Positions 45,285-56,765 of a DNA stretch of 64,000 nucleotides are shown one piece after another. This stretch comes from Diphasiastrum complanatum. Its lineage: Eukaryota; Streptophyta; Lycopodiopsida; Lycopodiales; Lycopodiaceae. The translations under genes were made by a program, and so were the position numbers. The first letter of the stretch is position 1; the number at the start of each line of letters is the position of its first letter. The notes beneath the pieces are model-generated. The model had not been told where the DNA came from. It saw only the letters and a list, made by a program, of their open reading frames with translations, and did no database searches. The stretch spans positions 81,639,464 through 81,703,463 of the forward strand of contig CM055092.1 in assembly GCA_029204225.1 (NCBI GenBank), given 5' to 3'.

Positions 45285-45298
45285 CCCCCCCCCCCCCC
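45284..45298. repeat. C15 homopolymer
   Basis: Fifteen C residues exactly at the right edge of the tandem duplication. Confidence 0.95.
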
Positions 45299-45741
45299 GC
45301 CTGTCGCCCTAGCTCGCATGCACATGCCAATTCTCGAGAAAACCTGCAAAGTATAGGCATGAAACCGACACAATTTCTGAAAGACCAGTATGATAACATT
45401 TTGATGACTTTTTAGATTAGCACAGAAACCCTTTTATGACTAATAGTCTTAAAAGAATCGAGAATCTTTAGAATTGCAGCCCTTTTTTAGGATATCTCAA
45501 AAAGAGTTTGCCATCACTGGCGCAAGTTCTCTCTCTCGCCCTTCCATGAAGCAGTCGGGGTACCTGAAGGCTAAAGGGTAAAAAGCACTGAAACCACTTT
45601 CTTGAGGTGTTGGCACAGGCCACGTCAGTGGACAGAGGACAAGAGGTGTTGCATTGGCGCACCAGTTGCAAGTAGGCATGAGGCGGATGCTCCACTAGGT
45701 AATTGAAAATTTCATAATTGCCAATGGCTAGAGAGAGAGAG

Positions 45742-46095
45742 TTAGAGAGAGAAATATTTTGGGGCTTTTGGTAAATTGGAAATGACTCCCGCCCTATTCT
45801 CAGCTTGTGCTTGGTGCGCTTCTTCTTCTTCTCTATCTTCAGAGTGATTTGGTGATGACGGGCTTGCCTCCAACAGGTAGGCCAGCTGTATACGGCTTCG
45901 ACCATCTGGATCATGCTTTTGCCCTTGGATTGAACTATGGATTCTAAGGGACACTTCCCTGGAAGCAGAAGCCATTATTTGTTCTACTATTTGAGAGTCT
46001 ACTGGGGGCAGAGCGTTTCCAGGATCCGTTGAAGATGTAGAGTAAAACGCTCCATATTTGGCTGCCATGGCTGAAGGAGGAAGAGTAGGCGGCAC
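45742..46095 (-). CDS. Hypothetical 117-residue ORF
   Basis: Minus ATG 46095 (a second ATG nine codons on gives MAAKYGAFYSTSSTDPG) reads a GC-richer frame with EQIMASASREVSLRIHSSI, a Glu-rich run (EDREEEEAHQAQAE) and ends at 45742. A purine-rich ctctct tract follows. An overlapping frame continues to 45468 with Cys-containing sequence. No domain is recognised. It could be a first exon of a host gene or a chance frame. Confidence 0.3.
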   Translation of the reverse strand: MPPTLPPSAMAAKYGAFYSTSSTDPGNALPPVDSQIVEQIMASASREVSLRIHSSIQGQKHDPDGRSRIQLAYLLEASPSSPNHSEDREEEEAHQAQAENRAGVISNLPKAPKYFSL

Positions 46096-46329
46096 CAGAT
46101 CTACAAGTGCGAGCAGCTGAGATGGATTAGCGATGCACCGCTCTGAATGCTGCCATTGTTATGGTGAGAAACATCAAACTCTAACAGCAAAATTGATTAA
46201 CCTTTTATAGTTTAGGGCATAAGCCTATGTTTTGCATTGCAGCGGGATTGCTCCGATGCTATTCCATTACTGCTTTGTTCAAGTGGGCACAACTATGTAG
46301 CATTCATTACAGCTATCATTAAGCATTGT

Positions 46330-46576
46330 TTTTAATCTTTCTGACAAGATAAACTTACATCTGGTGTCTGATATGACGTGCAGGGATGTGCATGGATGCG
46401 ATGCCTTGCTTCTACTAGTATCTACTCCTGGACGCATTTGTAAAAGAGATGCTATTCCAAACGCCAAGTCGCTCAGGGGTTTCGAGGCCATCTTTTCTGC
46501 AAAACAGAAACTAGAACATATATGTCCAAGGGCTGTGTCTTGTGCAAATATTCTAGCAATGATCAGTTTAGTTTGA
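46330..46576 (+). pseudogene. Class III peroxidase exon fragment
   Basis: The plus frame reads VHGCDALLLL, STPGRICKRDAIPNAKSLRG, FEAIFSAKQKLEHICPRAVS and CANILAM. Plant secretory peroxidases have RGCDASVLL, NTxEKDAIPNxxLRGF and CPGVVSCADILA at these places, with calcium-binding Asp and disulfide Cys. The preceding FHDCF distal-His motif has decayed (TCRDVHGC). The rest of the gene is absent and a TGA follows ISLV at 46574. Such enzymes oxidise phenolics in the cell wall; this is an orphan exon. Confidence 0.75.
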
Positions 46577-47099
46577 TCAATTGCTCAACTCAAGCTAGGA
46601 GGTATTCAGGAAGCACTTGGATCCAAAAATCAAATCTTTTCATACGATGTTGTCATTTTGTCAGAGTATTTCACCCTTAGGTCCTACACTAATCTGTGTA
46701 CTATGAACGTAGCCCATGCACTAGAGCTACTGACATCTTCATGCCTAGTCAAGTCTCCTGTGATAACTGGCGTCCCATACCACCAACCATCGCCCTTGGC
46801 ACTCCCTAGCACACATCTCTTAGCCTAGAGATATGTCCTAGCTAATGCACATGCTCTCCATCCACCACCTCCTAGGTAGACTGAGTGAATGGCATAAGGG
46901 AATCCCCACCATTATATAGGCATAGCATAGTGGGTCCCATCAAGCATGATTCTGCCGGCGACATGTGACCTCCTAGGATGGTGACGTGTGGCACCACAAC
47001 ATGTTGATAACGTGACCTGCATCATGCCCCTTGTGAGGTCATCACTGAAGGGCGTACTGTTATGGTACATAACAGTAGGGGTCACTTCCATTGATAAGT
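46577..47099. other. No gene recognised
   Basis: Intergenic sequence between the peroxidase fragment and the degenerate array; no supported feature. Confidence 0.5.
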
Positions 47100-48225
47100 G
47101 ATAAAATATAATCAATTATGTATGTCCTAAGTTTGAGGCTGGCCAATTTTGATCCCTTCATCAACTATGTCGACTGCTAAAGGGAAAATCATAACTTACG
47201 CCTCGAACGAGGGATGTCAAATTTGAGCTATCTGAATGTCCTAAAGTTGAGATTCCTTTAATTTAATTACCCAATGGGCAATCTCAAGTTAGAAAGACTG
47301 AAATTGACCTATCTATGATGGTGGACATCAAATTTGAGTTATCTCATGTGATAGGCATCAACTCCATCGTCAAGGGGTCAAAGTCAAAAAATATTAATAT
47401 ACCAGACTTGATATTGGTTGAGTCTGATCACTAGATAAGCCATGTCGAGTGATAAACACCAAAATCACATGTTACGCATCGAATTTGAGCAATCCTAAGT
47501 GATAGGTGCCAAATTCAAACTATCTCAATGACTTGAAGTCAAGATTGAGATAGTTGATTGGCAAAGTACTCACAACGGACAAACAAAGTGAAGCTCATAC
47601 TGTTAGAACTTTGTCATAAACAGAATGGTGATCTATGGCAGTTATAGACGTCTAGTTGTCTAAATTCATGATAGGTCTAAATCCCTATTCATTATCTGTG
47701 ACAAGGCCAACTGTAATCTTGTGATATTTGTGCCTATGTGCATCATTACATGGCTAGCCTCTTCAATTCTCTCAAACTCATGAATATTGGGATCTGTATA
47801 AATTGCTTATGAATCTGATTCTATAAGGTCAAAAGAGTACGTCATTGAGGAGTTCAAGGTGTCTTTGATCGACTCTTGTTTCTTCTTTGCTTTTGGATCT
47901 TTGTACGTAGACATTTCTTCAACTCAAATGCCTTCATGTCCAGACTTCATTATGTATTCAGGTCAGTTGTTATCATCTCACCATATATATATGGTTGATA
48001 TCTTGTAGTTGCTATAGTCTTCTACCCAATCTCGATATACTATTCTTGAGACTGGTTGAGTATGATCACTTCATGAGCCATGTCAAGTAACAAGCAACAA
48101 AATCACATGTTAGGCATCAAATGTTGGCTTTCCCGAGTGATAGAGGCACCAAAATGGGGCTATTTACATTGATAGACATCAAGTTTTAGCTATCTAATGT
48201 GATTTAGATCAATTATGATCACTCA

Positions 48226-49030
48226 ATGAGGACAAATCTGGGAGTCGTAAAGCTATCACATTTTGAGAGGGAGCTGAAGAAACAAAATGTTTCGAGCCAC
48301 AAAGCTTTGTTAGCTTTCGAGCACACATCTGCAGGGACACAGGTAGAAACCACCTCAAGTCACATCCGCCACATGACCGTCTCAGTCGAACAAGACACGA
48401 AGGTGAATACCTCGAAGGTCAAACATTTGAAGACCAAAGGAGCTCAAAGGCGAAGCCGAAGGTCGAACAAGACATGAAGGTGAAGAAGACTCGAAGACCG
48501 AAAGGCGGCAGATCTTCACACTCCACGTACAAAAAAAATCAAGAAAGTACCAGGAGGACGTCCTCCTCCATGGATGATGCTGAAGGCAATCTGAATGCTG
48601 TTGGAACATGCTTATCAACCATTCTTGTAATCAGAGATTAAAACCCTTTCTCTCTCCACCCATATAAGCAGATTGAAGATGAGAGAATCAGTTGAACACC
48701 AAGTTGGATTGTCAATTGGTTACAATTCTATTCAATTCTCAACAGAGGTCTGAGATTTCCATCAAGGAGGAGCATGCACATCAAGAGGGAGCAAGCCTCA
48801 AGGTCAAGCATCTACATGAAAAGTGGAAGGAATCAATTTTGGGGTGCTAGGATGGTGCAAAGCTCTCCAGTTCATCAAAGAAGTCAACATCAAGGAGGCA
48901 ATATCATGGATATGGTGATCTCGGATCGACATCGAGCTCATTGGCTGATCTTCACACCTTTGAACTAGCAAGAATCCATCTTTGAAGACCAATTCAGCCC
49001 ATGGAGTCAAGCTCAAGATAATCATGCTTT
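48226..49030 (+). other. Non-array insertion, unassigned
   Basis: This stretch lacks the array motifs and has higher GC. Its left half has a Lys/Arg-rich plus frame (HFERELKKQNVSSHKALLAF). Its middle has ctctccacccatataagcag near 48652, resembling an LTR or promoter U3/R region. Neither termini nor protein motifs identify it; a small retroelement or LTR piece is possible. Confidence 0.35.
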
Positions 49031-49590
49031 TATCAAGCCAAATCAAGCCATCTTGAGTGATATACATTGAATTTCAGCTATCTCATGTGATAGGGGTCAA
49101 CTTCCTCAATAAGCAATCAAATTCAAACAATCTAAATGTACTAGACTTAAAAAATGATTGAACTTGATCACTCAATGAGACATGTCAACTAATAAAGTCC
49201 AAAATTACATGTTATGCATCAAATTTGAGCTATTTTAAGTCATATGTGAAATTTGGGCTATGTAGTTGTCCTAAGCTTAGGGTTCATGTGATATAATCAC
49301 TCAACAAACACTTTTGAGCGATAAGGGCCAAAATTGATTGATCTTGAGTGAAATAAAATTTGGGATATCTTGTGTCATAGGGATTAATTCTATCAACAAG
49401 GGATCGAACATGAGCAATTTAAATGTACCGGAGTCAATATTAGTCAAATTAGACATTTAGTTGGTTTTAGTCTAATTATTAGACTTGGACACAAGATTCC
49501 TCTAATTTCATCACTTAATGGACACTTTTGAGTGTTAATATTCAAAATCCAGCCATCTTGAGTGATATACATTGAATTTAAGCTATCTCA

Positions 49591-49686
<96 letters not shown>

Positions 49687-50479
49687 TCACCTTCATCAAT
49701 AGGCAATCAAATTCAAAGTATCTAAATGTACTAGACTTAAATATGATTTAACTTGATCACTCAATGAGCCATGTCAACTAATACAGTCCAAAATTACATG
49801 TTATGCATTAAATTTGAGCTTTAACTTAAGTCACATCCATGAAATTTGAGCTATCTAGTTGTCCTAAGTTTAGAATTCATTTGATTTACTCACTCAATGA
49901 ACACTCTTAAGCGATAAGGGCCAAAATTGATTGACATCAAATGAAATGAAGTTTGGGATATCTCGTGTCATAAGGGTCAACACTAACAACAAGAGATCAA
50001 ACATGACCAATTTACAGTGTATTGGAGTCGATATTAGTCAAATTTGACCACTCAATGAGCCATGTCCATAGGTGAGGATCAAAATTGAGCATTCTTGTGT
50101 GTAGGCATTAAATTCAAGCTATCTTGAGAAATAAATATCAAATTTGAGCTATCTAAACTGATAGGAAATACTTCCATTGATAAGGAATCGTACTCGAACA
50201 ATCTGAAGCTATTAACAATGAGATTGGTCAATTTTGATCATTTGATTAACTATGCTTAATGATAAGCACCAAATCGTTTGTTGGGCATTATATTTTAGCT
50301 ATTTTGGGTGACATGCATCAACTTCGAATGATTTGAAGCTCGAAAGCAGCTCGGTATTCTTTGAATTCGATCACTCTATAAACCTTGTGTATTACATGCC
50401 AAAGTTGTATCTCAATTGATATATTGCATCGATTTTGAGCTACATCAAGTGACAAAGGCATGCCTTTATAATACATAAG

Positions 50480-50860
50480 AATATTTTTCAATTCATAACT
50501 TAAAAGGTATCTAGAAAATTAATTTTTTTCTTAAATTAACTTGATATCACATACATTTTCATATTTAGGAAAATGTTTTCCTAGTTAGATCAAGGGTTTT
50601 CCTAGATGAAATATATGCCAGATACATTTTATTACTAAGAAAGTTTTTTACTAGTTAAAGATGGTGTGCAAATGTATCTAGGAATTTCAATGTTTTCCTA
50701 GATAGAATTTGTACACATACATTTTTTAACTAGGAAAATTGTTTTCCTAGTTAGGAGTAGTCCACATAGATTTCTAAACTAGTAAAAATCATCTCTAACT
50801 AGGAAATTTTACAATTTTCCTATGTAGGAACATGTCATATTTTTCTTGTGGAATGTTGCT
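50480..50860. repeat. Palindrome-rich repeats (taggaaaa / ttttcctag)
   Basis: A perfect hairpin lies at 50727-50753: taactaggaaaa, 3-base loop, ttttcctagtta. A similar imperfect one lies at 50564-50586, and both follow a cacatacatttt block (50549 and 50714, about 165 bp apart). Further gaaaa/ttttcctag halves occur to 50825. Likely a MITE-like or tandem palindromic element. Confidence 0.7.
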
Positions 50861-51119
50861 ACGCAATTGCAAGTTACCGTAACCTCTTTGTGCACTTGGG
50901 TATTCTGGTCTTTTCGAGCTTGGAATAAAATTTATTTGCTTTCAATGATTGAGAAGTGCTACTAGTACTTTTCAGCATCCGCTATGATTGGGATACATGC
51001 ATTCAAGCTCATACATATGTTGCACTTGTTTTATTCCTGTATGATATTCGTCAAAGGCGATATTTCTAGAGATTAGAACTTTTAAATTTTAGCACGGACC
51101 TTTTAACGTCAAAAGACTG

Positions 51120-51449
51120 AAATATGTGATTGATGCCTATAGAGTGCCATGCCACATGGATGGAGGTATGCGTTTCACCATCAATGGCAACCCCTGGTTT
51201 AGTCTCGTGCTGGTCCGTAATGTGGGTGGCATGGGCGACATATCTGCTATTTCAGTTAGAGGTTCCGAAACGGGTTGGCTTTCCATGAAGCGAAACTGGG
51301 GACAGAACTGGGAATGTGACACTGTGCTAGTAGGCCAAAGTTTCTCCTTTCAAGTCACGACAGTCGAAGGAATGCAAATCGCGCCTTACAATGTTGCCCC
51401 TTTAAATTGGCAGTTTGGTCAAACCTTCAGTGAAAATGAGTTCTACTGA
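51120..51449 (+). pseudogene. Alpha-expansin C-terminal domain exon
   Basis: Reads YRVPCHMDGGMRFTINGNPW, FSLVLVRNVGGMGDI, VRGSETGWLSMKRNWGQNWE and YNVAPLNWQFGQTF, then a TGA at 51447. This is the cellulose-binding-like second domain (Pollen_allerg_1 type) of an EXPA protein, with the conserved Trp residues kept. The usual upstream signal peptide and HFD-bearing first domain are not found; the match begins abruptly at RVPC. Expansins loosen plant cell walls. The exon itself is intact, but alone it is a gene fragment. Copia sequence starts 100 bp downstream. Confidence 0.85.
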
Positions 51450-51539
51450 GGAATGACATATATCATTACAAGCAAACGTTCACATATGATTATTCAACGG
51501 TTACTGGTAGAACATAGACGAGTGTTATAAATTTTTTAG

Positions 51540-52430
51540 GAGCCGATGACTATCGAAGAGACACTTAGTCAGCCTGATTTCGATCTCTGAAAAGTTGCTA
51601 TGGATAAAGAGTATTCATCTCTTATCAAGAACCAAACATGGACGATTGTCAAATTCCTGCTAGCAGAAACGTAGTTGATTGCGAATGGATTTTTAAAATC
51701 AAGTACAAAGCAGATGGAAGCATTGACAGAAGAAAAGCCCGACTTGTTGCCAGAGGATTTTCTCAGATATATAATGTCGATTACATTGAGACCTTCAGTC
51801 CGGTAGTCAAGCATTCTTCTATTCGAATTTTGCTATCTTTTGTCACTACATCAGATTTGGAAATACATCAAATGGATGTACATGCAACATATTTCATTGG
51901 AGTTATTGAAGAAGACATTTACATGGTGCAACCAGAAGGTTATATTATCGAAGGTAAACACAATCATGTGTGTAAACACCATAAAGCACTTTATGGCTTG
52001 AAGCAATCTGCTCGAGCATGGTTTCAAAGGATCAATACTTTTCTTATTGATCATGGCTACACACCAAGCTCTTCATATTCAAATGTTTACCTCAAAACAA
52101 TGCAGGATTCTTTTATCATTATCACTGTATACGTAGACGACACATTGCTTTTCGACAATAGTATCGATCTGATAAAAGAAGCTAACACAATGCTATCTTT
52201 CGAATTCGACATGACTGATCTGGGTGAAGCTCATTTTTGCATTGGTATTCAAATCCAAAGAGACATAAACAGAAAGTTGATTTACATTACTCAGTAGAGG
52301 TACATCTACAATATGTTAGTAAGATATAATCTAGTTAATTGCAAGTTAGCTCTCTCACCGATGGAATCAGGTCTCAAATTGTCGAAGGACCAATGTCGAG
52401 ATTATGCTGCTACACATAATAACCAATTTT
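51540..52430 (+). pseudogene. Copia family B reverse transcriptase fragment
   Basis: The frame runs from DCEWIFKIKYKADGSIDRRK and RLVARGFSQIYNVDYIETF through HQMDVHATYFIG, YGLKQSARAWF and VYVDDTLLFDN (catalytic YVDD near 52130) to FCIGIQIQRDINRKLIY, then a TAG at 52297 and further decayed sequence (SPMESGLKLSKDQCRDY). Integrase before it and RNase H after it are missing. It matches the RT tail at 57.9-58.5 kb, so it belongs to family B, whose 8-10 kb copy lost just this part. Confidence 0.87.
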
Positions 52431-52439
52431 TTCTATTAA

Positions 52440-53140
52440 ATTGCAGCATAGGAAAGAATAAGTTGAAGCTTCAATGGGTCAAGGGTGGATGGGTGGGTAG
52501 GTAGACTTCGTTTGAAAACAAAAGAGTCTATGAAGCTCATAGTACATGATCATGTTGTTGTCCCTAAACAACAAAAATGAAGAGAGAGGATGAATGATGA
52601 CTCCACGTAGATGAACTATGAGATGCCACCAACAATGAGACTTAATGAGGAAGCATAGCCACCCTTTGATTTTAAGAGAAATGATTCAATAATTGTAATT
52701 GAGTGAAAGCTCATACTCACCAACACTGAGGAGTAAGATCATTACTATCAACTATTTTTTCAACGATCTATATGATATATGTCGTCTTTTGTAAATACTA
52801 ATGGTGAATTTCAATATTTTTGTAGGCTTCATTCAAGCCTTGATAATAATTAAATACCTTAAGAGGACTTCCAAGGAGAGTACCTTAAAGTGTTCTGCAA
52901 TAATGGCATTATCAAATGGTATGAATCTAGAATGGAATTTATGGTCAAATACGCTTTGTGAATTTGCATTTGTTGTCGCTAAAAATATTACTATAGATAA
53001 TGGATTCTTTGTGACACTCCACGACATACCCCACACTGTCAAAGTATGGGGTACATAACTATCAAAGAATTCAACCATATGTTGTCATGCAATCCACAAG
53101 ATTCAGATGTGCAAGCGCATGAGACCCACAACTTTCCTCG
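52440..53140. other. Unassigned
   Basis: Between the copia fragment and the CACTA piece. A plus frame at 52801-53058 (ALSNGMNLEWNLWSNTLCEF) has no recognised motif. It may belong to the CACTA element but is not supported. Confidence 0.3.
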
Positions 53141-53149
53141 CATACACCA

Positions 53150-53430
53150 CCCGTGGACTTGCATGAAGATATGTCCCAAGGAGACTTCATATCACATAAT
53201 ACGAGGGGGACATGGATGACATGATGGATGCATTCTTCACAAACCCACCCGAGGCCACATTGACAAGATAGGAAGAGATGATGCATGGCTTGGCATTCAC
53301 TCCTTTGTACGAGGGTGTACAAATGTCAAAGTTGCGAGCTTGTTTGCTACTTTTGAACTTGAAAACTAAGTATGGGTGGTCGGATGCTAGTGTCACAGTT
53401 GTTTGGGTAAGCTTGCTTGCTTCATGATGT
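53150..53430 (+). pseudogene. CACTA transposase N-terminal fragment
   Basis: Reads MDDMMDAFFTNPP then LLNLKTKYGWSDASVT, the start of the TNP2-like transposase where LLxLKxxYGWSDxSFT is conserved. A gtaagc follows, which may be a donor. The catalytic part that should follow is deleted: the next recognisable CACTA sequence at 53540 is the C-terminal DUF4218-like region. Confidence 0.65.
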
Positions 53431-53539
53431 GTGTTATAGACTTAGTCCATCATAGACTATTGCTATTATTGTAATTCCCATGTTCCCTCACTAATATTGA
53501 TTCATTTCTTTTTATTCAAGCATTGTCCATAGCCGTTCG

Positions 53540-54097
53540 ATGTTTTTTTTGGAACGATTCATGAAAATATTGAATGGATTTGTAAGACAAAGAGTAGGGC
53601 CCGTGGGTAGCATGGCAGAAGGATGGCTAGTGCAAAATTCCATGGTTTACATCACAAAGTTCCTTGCTCATAGCAATCATTTTATTCCTCGTCTTTGGGA
53701 TAAGAAGGATGATGAGCATGTTGTTGGGGAGGTTTCTCAAGGAAAAGGAGCAATCAAGAGAATGAGTGAGTCCTCCAGGGAGAAGGTAAATAAGTTTTGC
53801 ATTCTTAATAGCGAGGAAATAGAAAAGTGAATTTCGCTATACGAAGAGGCCAAGGCTCATAAACAAACCGCTCGAGCCACTTTCAGAAAAGGGCATAGAA
53901 GACAACCATACCCATCTGACCTCGCCCTTCTACCCAAGGATATGACGCTTGATTAGCTGCATGATGCACTTAGAGACGCCTCGGCAAAGAACCAGGAATG
54001 ATAGAGAGAGAGCAGAAATATGCAAGGGGGTGTGATTTGCATGTAAGCTATGATGATCAGCCTTCACATATTTATTAATACGTGCAATTTTGTATAT
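53540..54097 (+). pseudogene. CACTA DUF4218-like region, second copy
   Basis: FFLERFMKILNGFVRQR, PVGSMAEGWLVQNS and KFLAHSNHFIPRLWD continue to SSREKVNKFCILNSEEIEK at 53830, and then in shifted frame to about 54090. It aligns with 1-560, with this copy keeping a longer open frame across the point where the first copy is frameshifted. At about 54098 it is cut by copia A sequence at the place corresponding to about 566 of the first copy. Confidence 0.8.
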
Positions 54098-55167
54098 GTT
54101 TGTTGTGGTATAGCAGGATTGATGACTACTTTCGTTCAAAGGGGATGGTGAGAACACATTCTAATCCAAATCTATATGTCGTATGCTTTGATAGTATGGT
54201 TGCTTTGATTGCTCTTTATGTTGATGACTTGATTATTACGGGAAATAATCAAGAGATGATAGACGTGATCAAGAAAGACCTCATGAAACAATTCGAGATG
54301 ACAGATCTCAGCCAGATGCATTACTGCCTTGGAGTAGAGGTGTGGCAAAAAGGACATGAAGTGGGTTTAACACAGGTGAAGCATGTCAAAGATTTGCTAC
54401 ATAGGTTTAGGTTGCAGGATTGCAAACCAGTAAATACTCCTATTGAATCAGGTAAAAAGCTTTCTAAGCTTGATGAGTCACAGTCATTTGATGCTACGCT
54501 GTATAGACAGTTAGTAGGGAGCTTGATTTACCTTACCATGACTAGACTAGATATATGCTATGCTATTGGCATTGTAAGTCAGTTTATGGCAGCACCTACG
54601 GAAACACATTGGAAGGCAGCTAAACGCATTTTGCGTTATGTGAAAGGCACTTCAGATTATGGCTTGATTTACAGGAAGCATGATGGTTTACCTGAGTTGT
54701 GTGGCTATGTGGATGCAGATTGGGGAGGTGACTATGATGATCGTAGATCCACCACAGGGTATGTATTTTAAGTTTGTGGTAGTTCCTTTTCCTGTTCTAG
54801 TAGAAATCAAAGTACAATTGCTCTATCCACCACAAAAGAATAGTATAAGGCAATGTGTAGTGCATCACATGAAGCTATATGGTTGAGACAAATCTTGGAA
54901 GAAGTTGGCATGAAGCAAACAAATCCCACGACATTACATAGCGATAGTCAGAGTGGCATTCAGCTAGCAAAGAATCCAGTGTTCCATGTGAGAACTAAAC
55001 ACATTGAGATTCAGTATCACTTTATACGTGAGAGGCTACTGAGTCATGAAATTCATGTTGTTCATTGTAGTACAGAAGAACAACTAGCTGATATTTTCAC
55101 TAAGCCACTTGTTGGAGAAAAGTTTGATAAGTTTAGATCAAAGCTTTCTGTACTTAAAGTTTATTGA
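54098..55167 (+). pseudogene. Copia A reverse transcriptase tail and RNase H
   Basis: Starts abruptly with [17 protein letters not shown] and runs open through [15 protein letters not shown] (YVDD near 54220), [39 protein letters not shown] and GYVDADWGGDYDD. A TAA follows GYVF (54771), then STTKE-TAG-YKAM, SDSQSGIQLAKNP and LADIFTKPLVGEKF to a stop at 55165. RNase H catalytic Asp and Glu positions are partly lost (the Glu of TEAEY). It is 5'-truncated inside RT and inserted in, or joined to, the CACTA fragment. Close relative of 19.9-21.3 kb. Confidence 0.9.
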
Positions 55168-55212
55168 CTTTAAAGCTATGTATATGACTGTATAAAAAGT
55201 AGACTCTACTTT

Positions 55213-55223
55213 AAGGGAGAGAG
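55213..55223 (+). promoter_or_regulatory. Polypurine tract of copia A
   Basis: aagggagagag directly before the LTR, identical in the minus-strand copy at 19868-19878. It is the usual primer site for plus-strand DNA synthesis. Confidence 0.75.
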
Positions 55224-55479
55224 TTAGAATTAAAGTAGAATCACTGTGCTACTATATTGTGGGTCCTATCAGTGGATAAGGATCAGTTGGCCTCGCCACG
55301 AGGCAAGTCGACGGGACATGCATCCCGCCAACGACAACCTGGGTCATGCATGGGTTGCCTCTATGAACAACTATATGTACAGTGTAATTCATTTTGAGAA
55401 ATACAGTTGCTATGTGAGCTTGCAGTGTAGAGTATTTTCTGTCTGTGTTACTATGTAACATGATCTATGTTCCTGTGCA
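55224..55479 (+). repeat. Copia family A 3' LTR
   Basis: 256 bp from ttagaattaaag to tgtgca, where similarity to the copy at 19610-19867 stops. The usual leading TG is not present in either copy. Confidence 0.78.
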
Positions 55480-55489
55480 AATCAAATTG

Positions 55490-55558
55490 TAAGTATCGCT
55501 CTCACTTATTAGCTAGGGTTAGGGTTTCCTCGATATCCGCAAACCCTCCAAAAGTATC
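55490..55558 (-). repeat. End fragment of the Ty3/gypsy LTR
   Basis: tcacttattagctagggttagggtttcc and ccctccaaaag match the outer end of the LTR at 38155-38207, with the terminal CA changed to AA. The rest of the LTR is missing. Confidence 0.65.
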
Positions 55559-56515
55559 TCCAGGTGGTCTCGTGACATCTCGTGAGAGTTATTCACTTGG
55601 GGCACTGATTGGCCTCTCATCATACTTTGATAAGATGATACTACACCTTTTCCATGAATTTGAGAGGTGTTGTATTGAAGTCTTTCTTGTGCGGTAGGAA
55701 GCACTTTCAATATGGTCCATGCCATAAATCTTGATTCTTATTATCCACCCAGCATCACAGCATGATAGTATAATCTGGCAAGTGGCAATTGATCTTGAAC
55801 ATTGTCAGACACCATTGGTTTATTTGGATCAAAAGCCAATTGGGAAGGCAATCATCTTACCTTGTTGCTACGGACATCAACATTGTCAAATAGTTCGCAA
55901 AATGCGGAGATGGCCTAATGGTCAGATCTGGCGAATGTCTATACTCGGCCGCATAAAATTGTAAGGCCCTGTTGAGATCAAAAGATATATGCCAATTGTA
56001 AATCTGATGAATTATGGCCCAATTTGGGGTATGAATACTAATTTGATCCAAAAGAATCTTTAAACCTTTCCATTTATTGCATCTTGGTATTGTAAATGAT
56101 AAGGATCTACCCGCAATTGGCGAGGGTTGGCAATGTAACTCCTAATACAATCTGAAGTCCTTTCAAATACAGTTGTTCTCCATGCCAACTGCTCTCCCAA
56201 TGTTGGCCAACTCTTTGCCCTCCTCTATCTCGGAGGTCTTGAATTTGATTACCCATCCACCCCTCGAGGACATATGAGGATGTTCTTGTAGAAATGTTCG
56301 GATTTGGTCCTTGATGGTGATTGGTTTATGAAACAATGGCGTAGGCCATGATGTTGATGGAACTTCTTTTGTGGCCTGGATGTCTAGTATAGCTTGGATT
56401 TTTGGCCCATCCAAACCTGTATCCATGCCTCCATGATCTTGGTGTCGAGGCGAGAACTGCAGCATCACATGAACTGGAATTTGAGAGTTGGCTTCCAACA
56501 CTTGAGGGGCTGCGT
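55559..56515 (-). pseudogene. Gypsy-associated coiled-coil ORF, copy 3 (C-terminal part)
   Basis: Minus frames match copies 1 and 2: LEANSQIPVHVMLQFSPRHQ, TIKDQIRTFLQEHPHMSSRG, then IHTPNWAIIHQIYNWHISFD, EYRHSPDLTIR and LTMLMSVATR. It is clearly more diverged than the other two and carries several frame breaks. The N-terminal half is absent: it ends near 56515 against repeat R1. Its position next to the LTR fragment repeats the ORF-then-LTR order seen at 38.2 kb. Confidence 0.7.
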
Positions 56516-56765
56516 TCTTAAAAATCTAAATAAAATCATTAAAGATATAGGAAGACCCAAGAATTGAGTATGATTGAAAAAGTTGTTCTAGATCTCTAAA
56601 AGATAAGAACATACTTAAAAGCTACAGTGGGGTAGTGGTGTCACATGGATATTTGCATAAGGGAATAGTCTCTTACAGGCTATATCTCTAGCGGCACAGA
56701 AACCCTCCATTAGTCATAAGAGAACTGTTTGATTCAGCACACATTTGAGGGAAATTTTGAGGATC
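56516..56765 (-). repeat. Repeat R1, inverted copy
   Basis: Matches 10966-11090 in reverse complement (56575-56689), with about 75 bp of extra sequence between it and the LTR end at 56766. The minus translation includes CKRLFPYANIHVTPLP. See R1 at 10965. Confidence 0.65.

Noticed and set aside
48640-48720. Pararetrovirus-type promoter near the cccatataagcag sequence
   Set aside because: A TATA-like box alone; no caulimovirus protein motif or tRNA primer site was found nearby.
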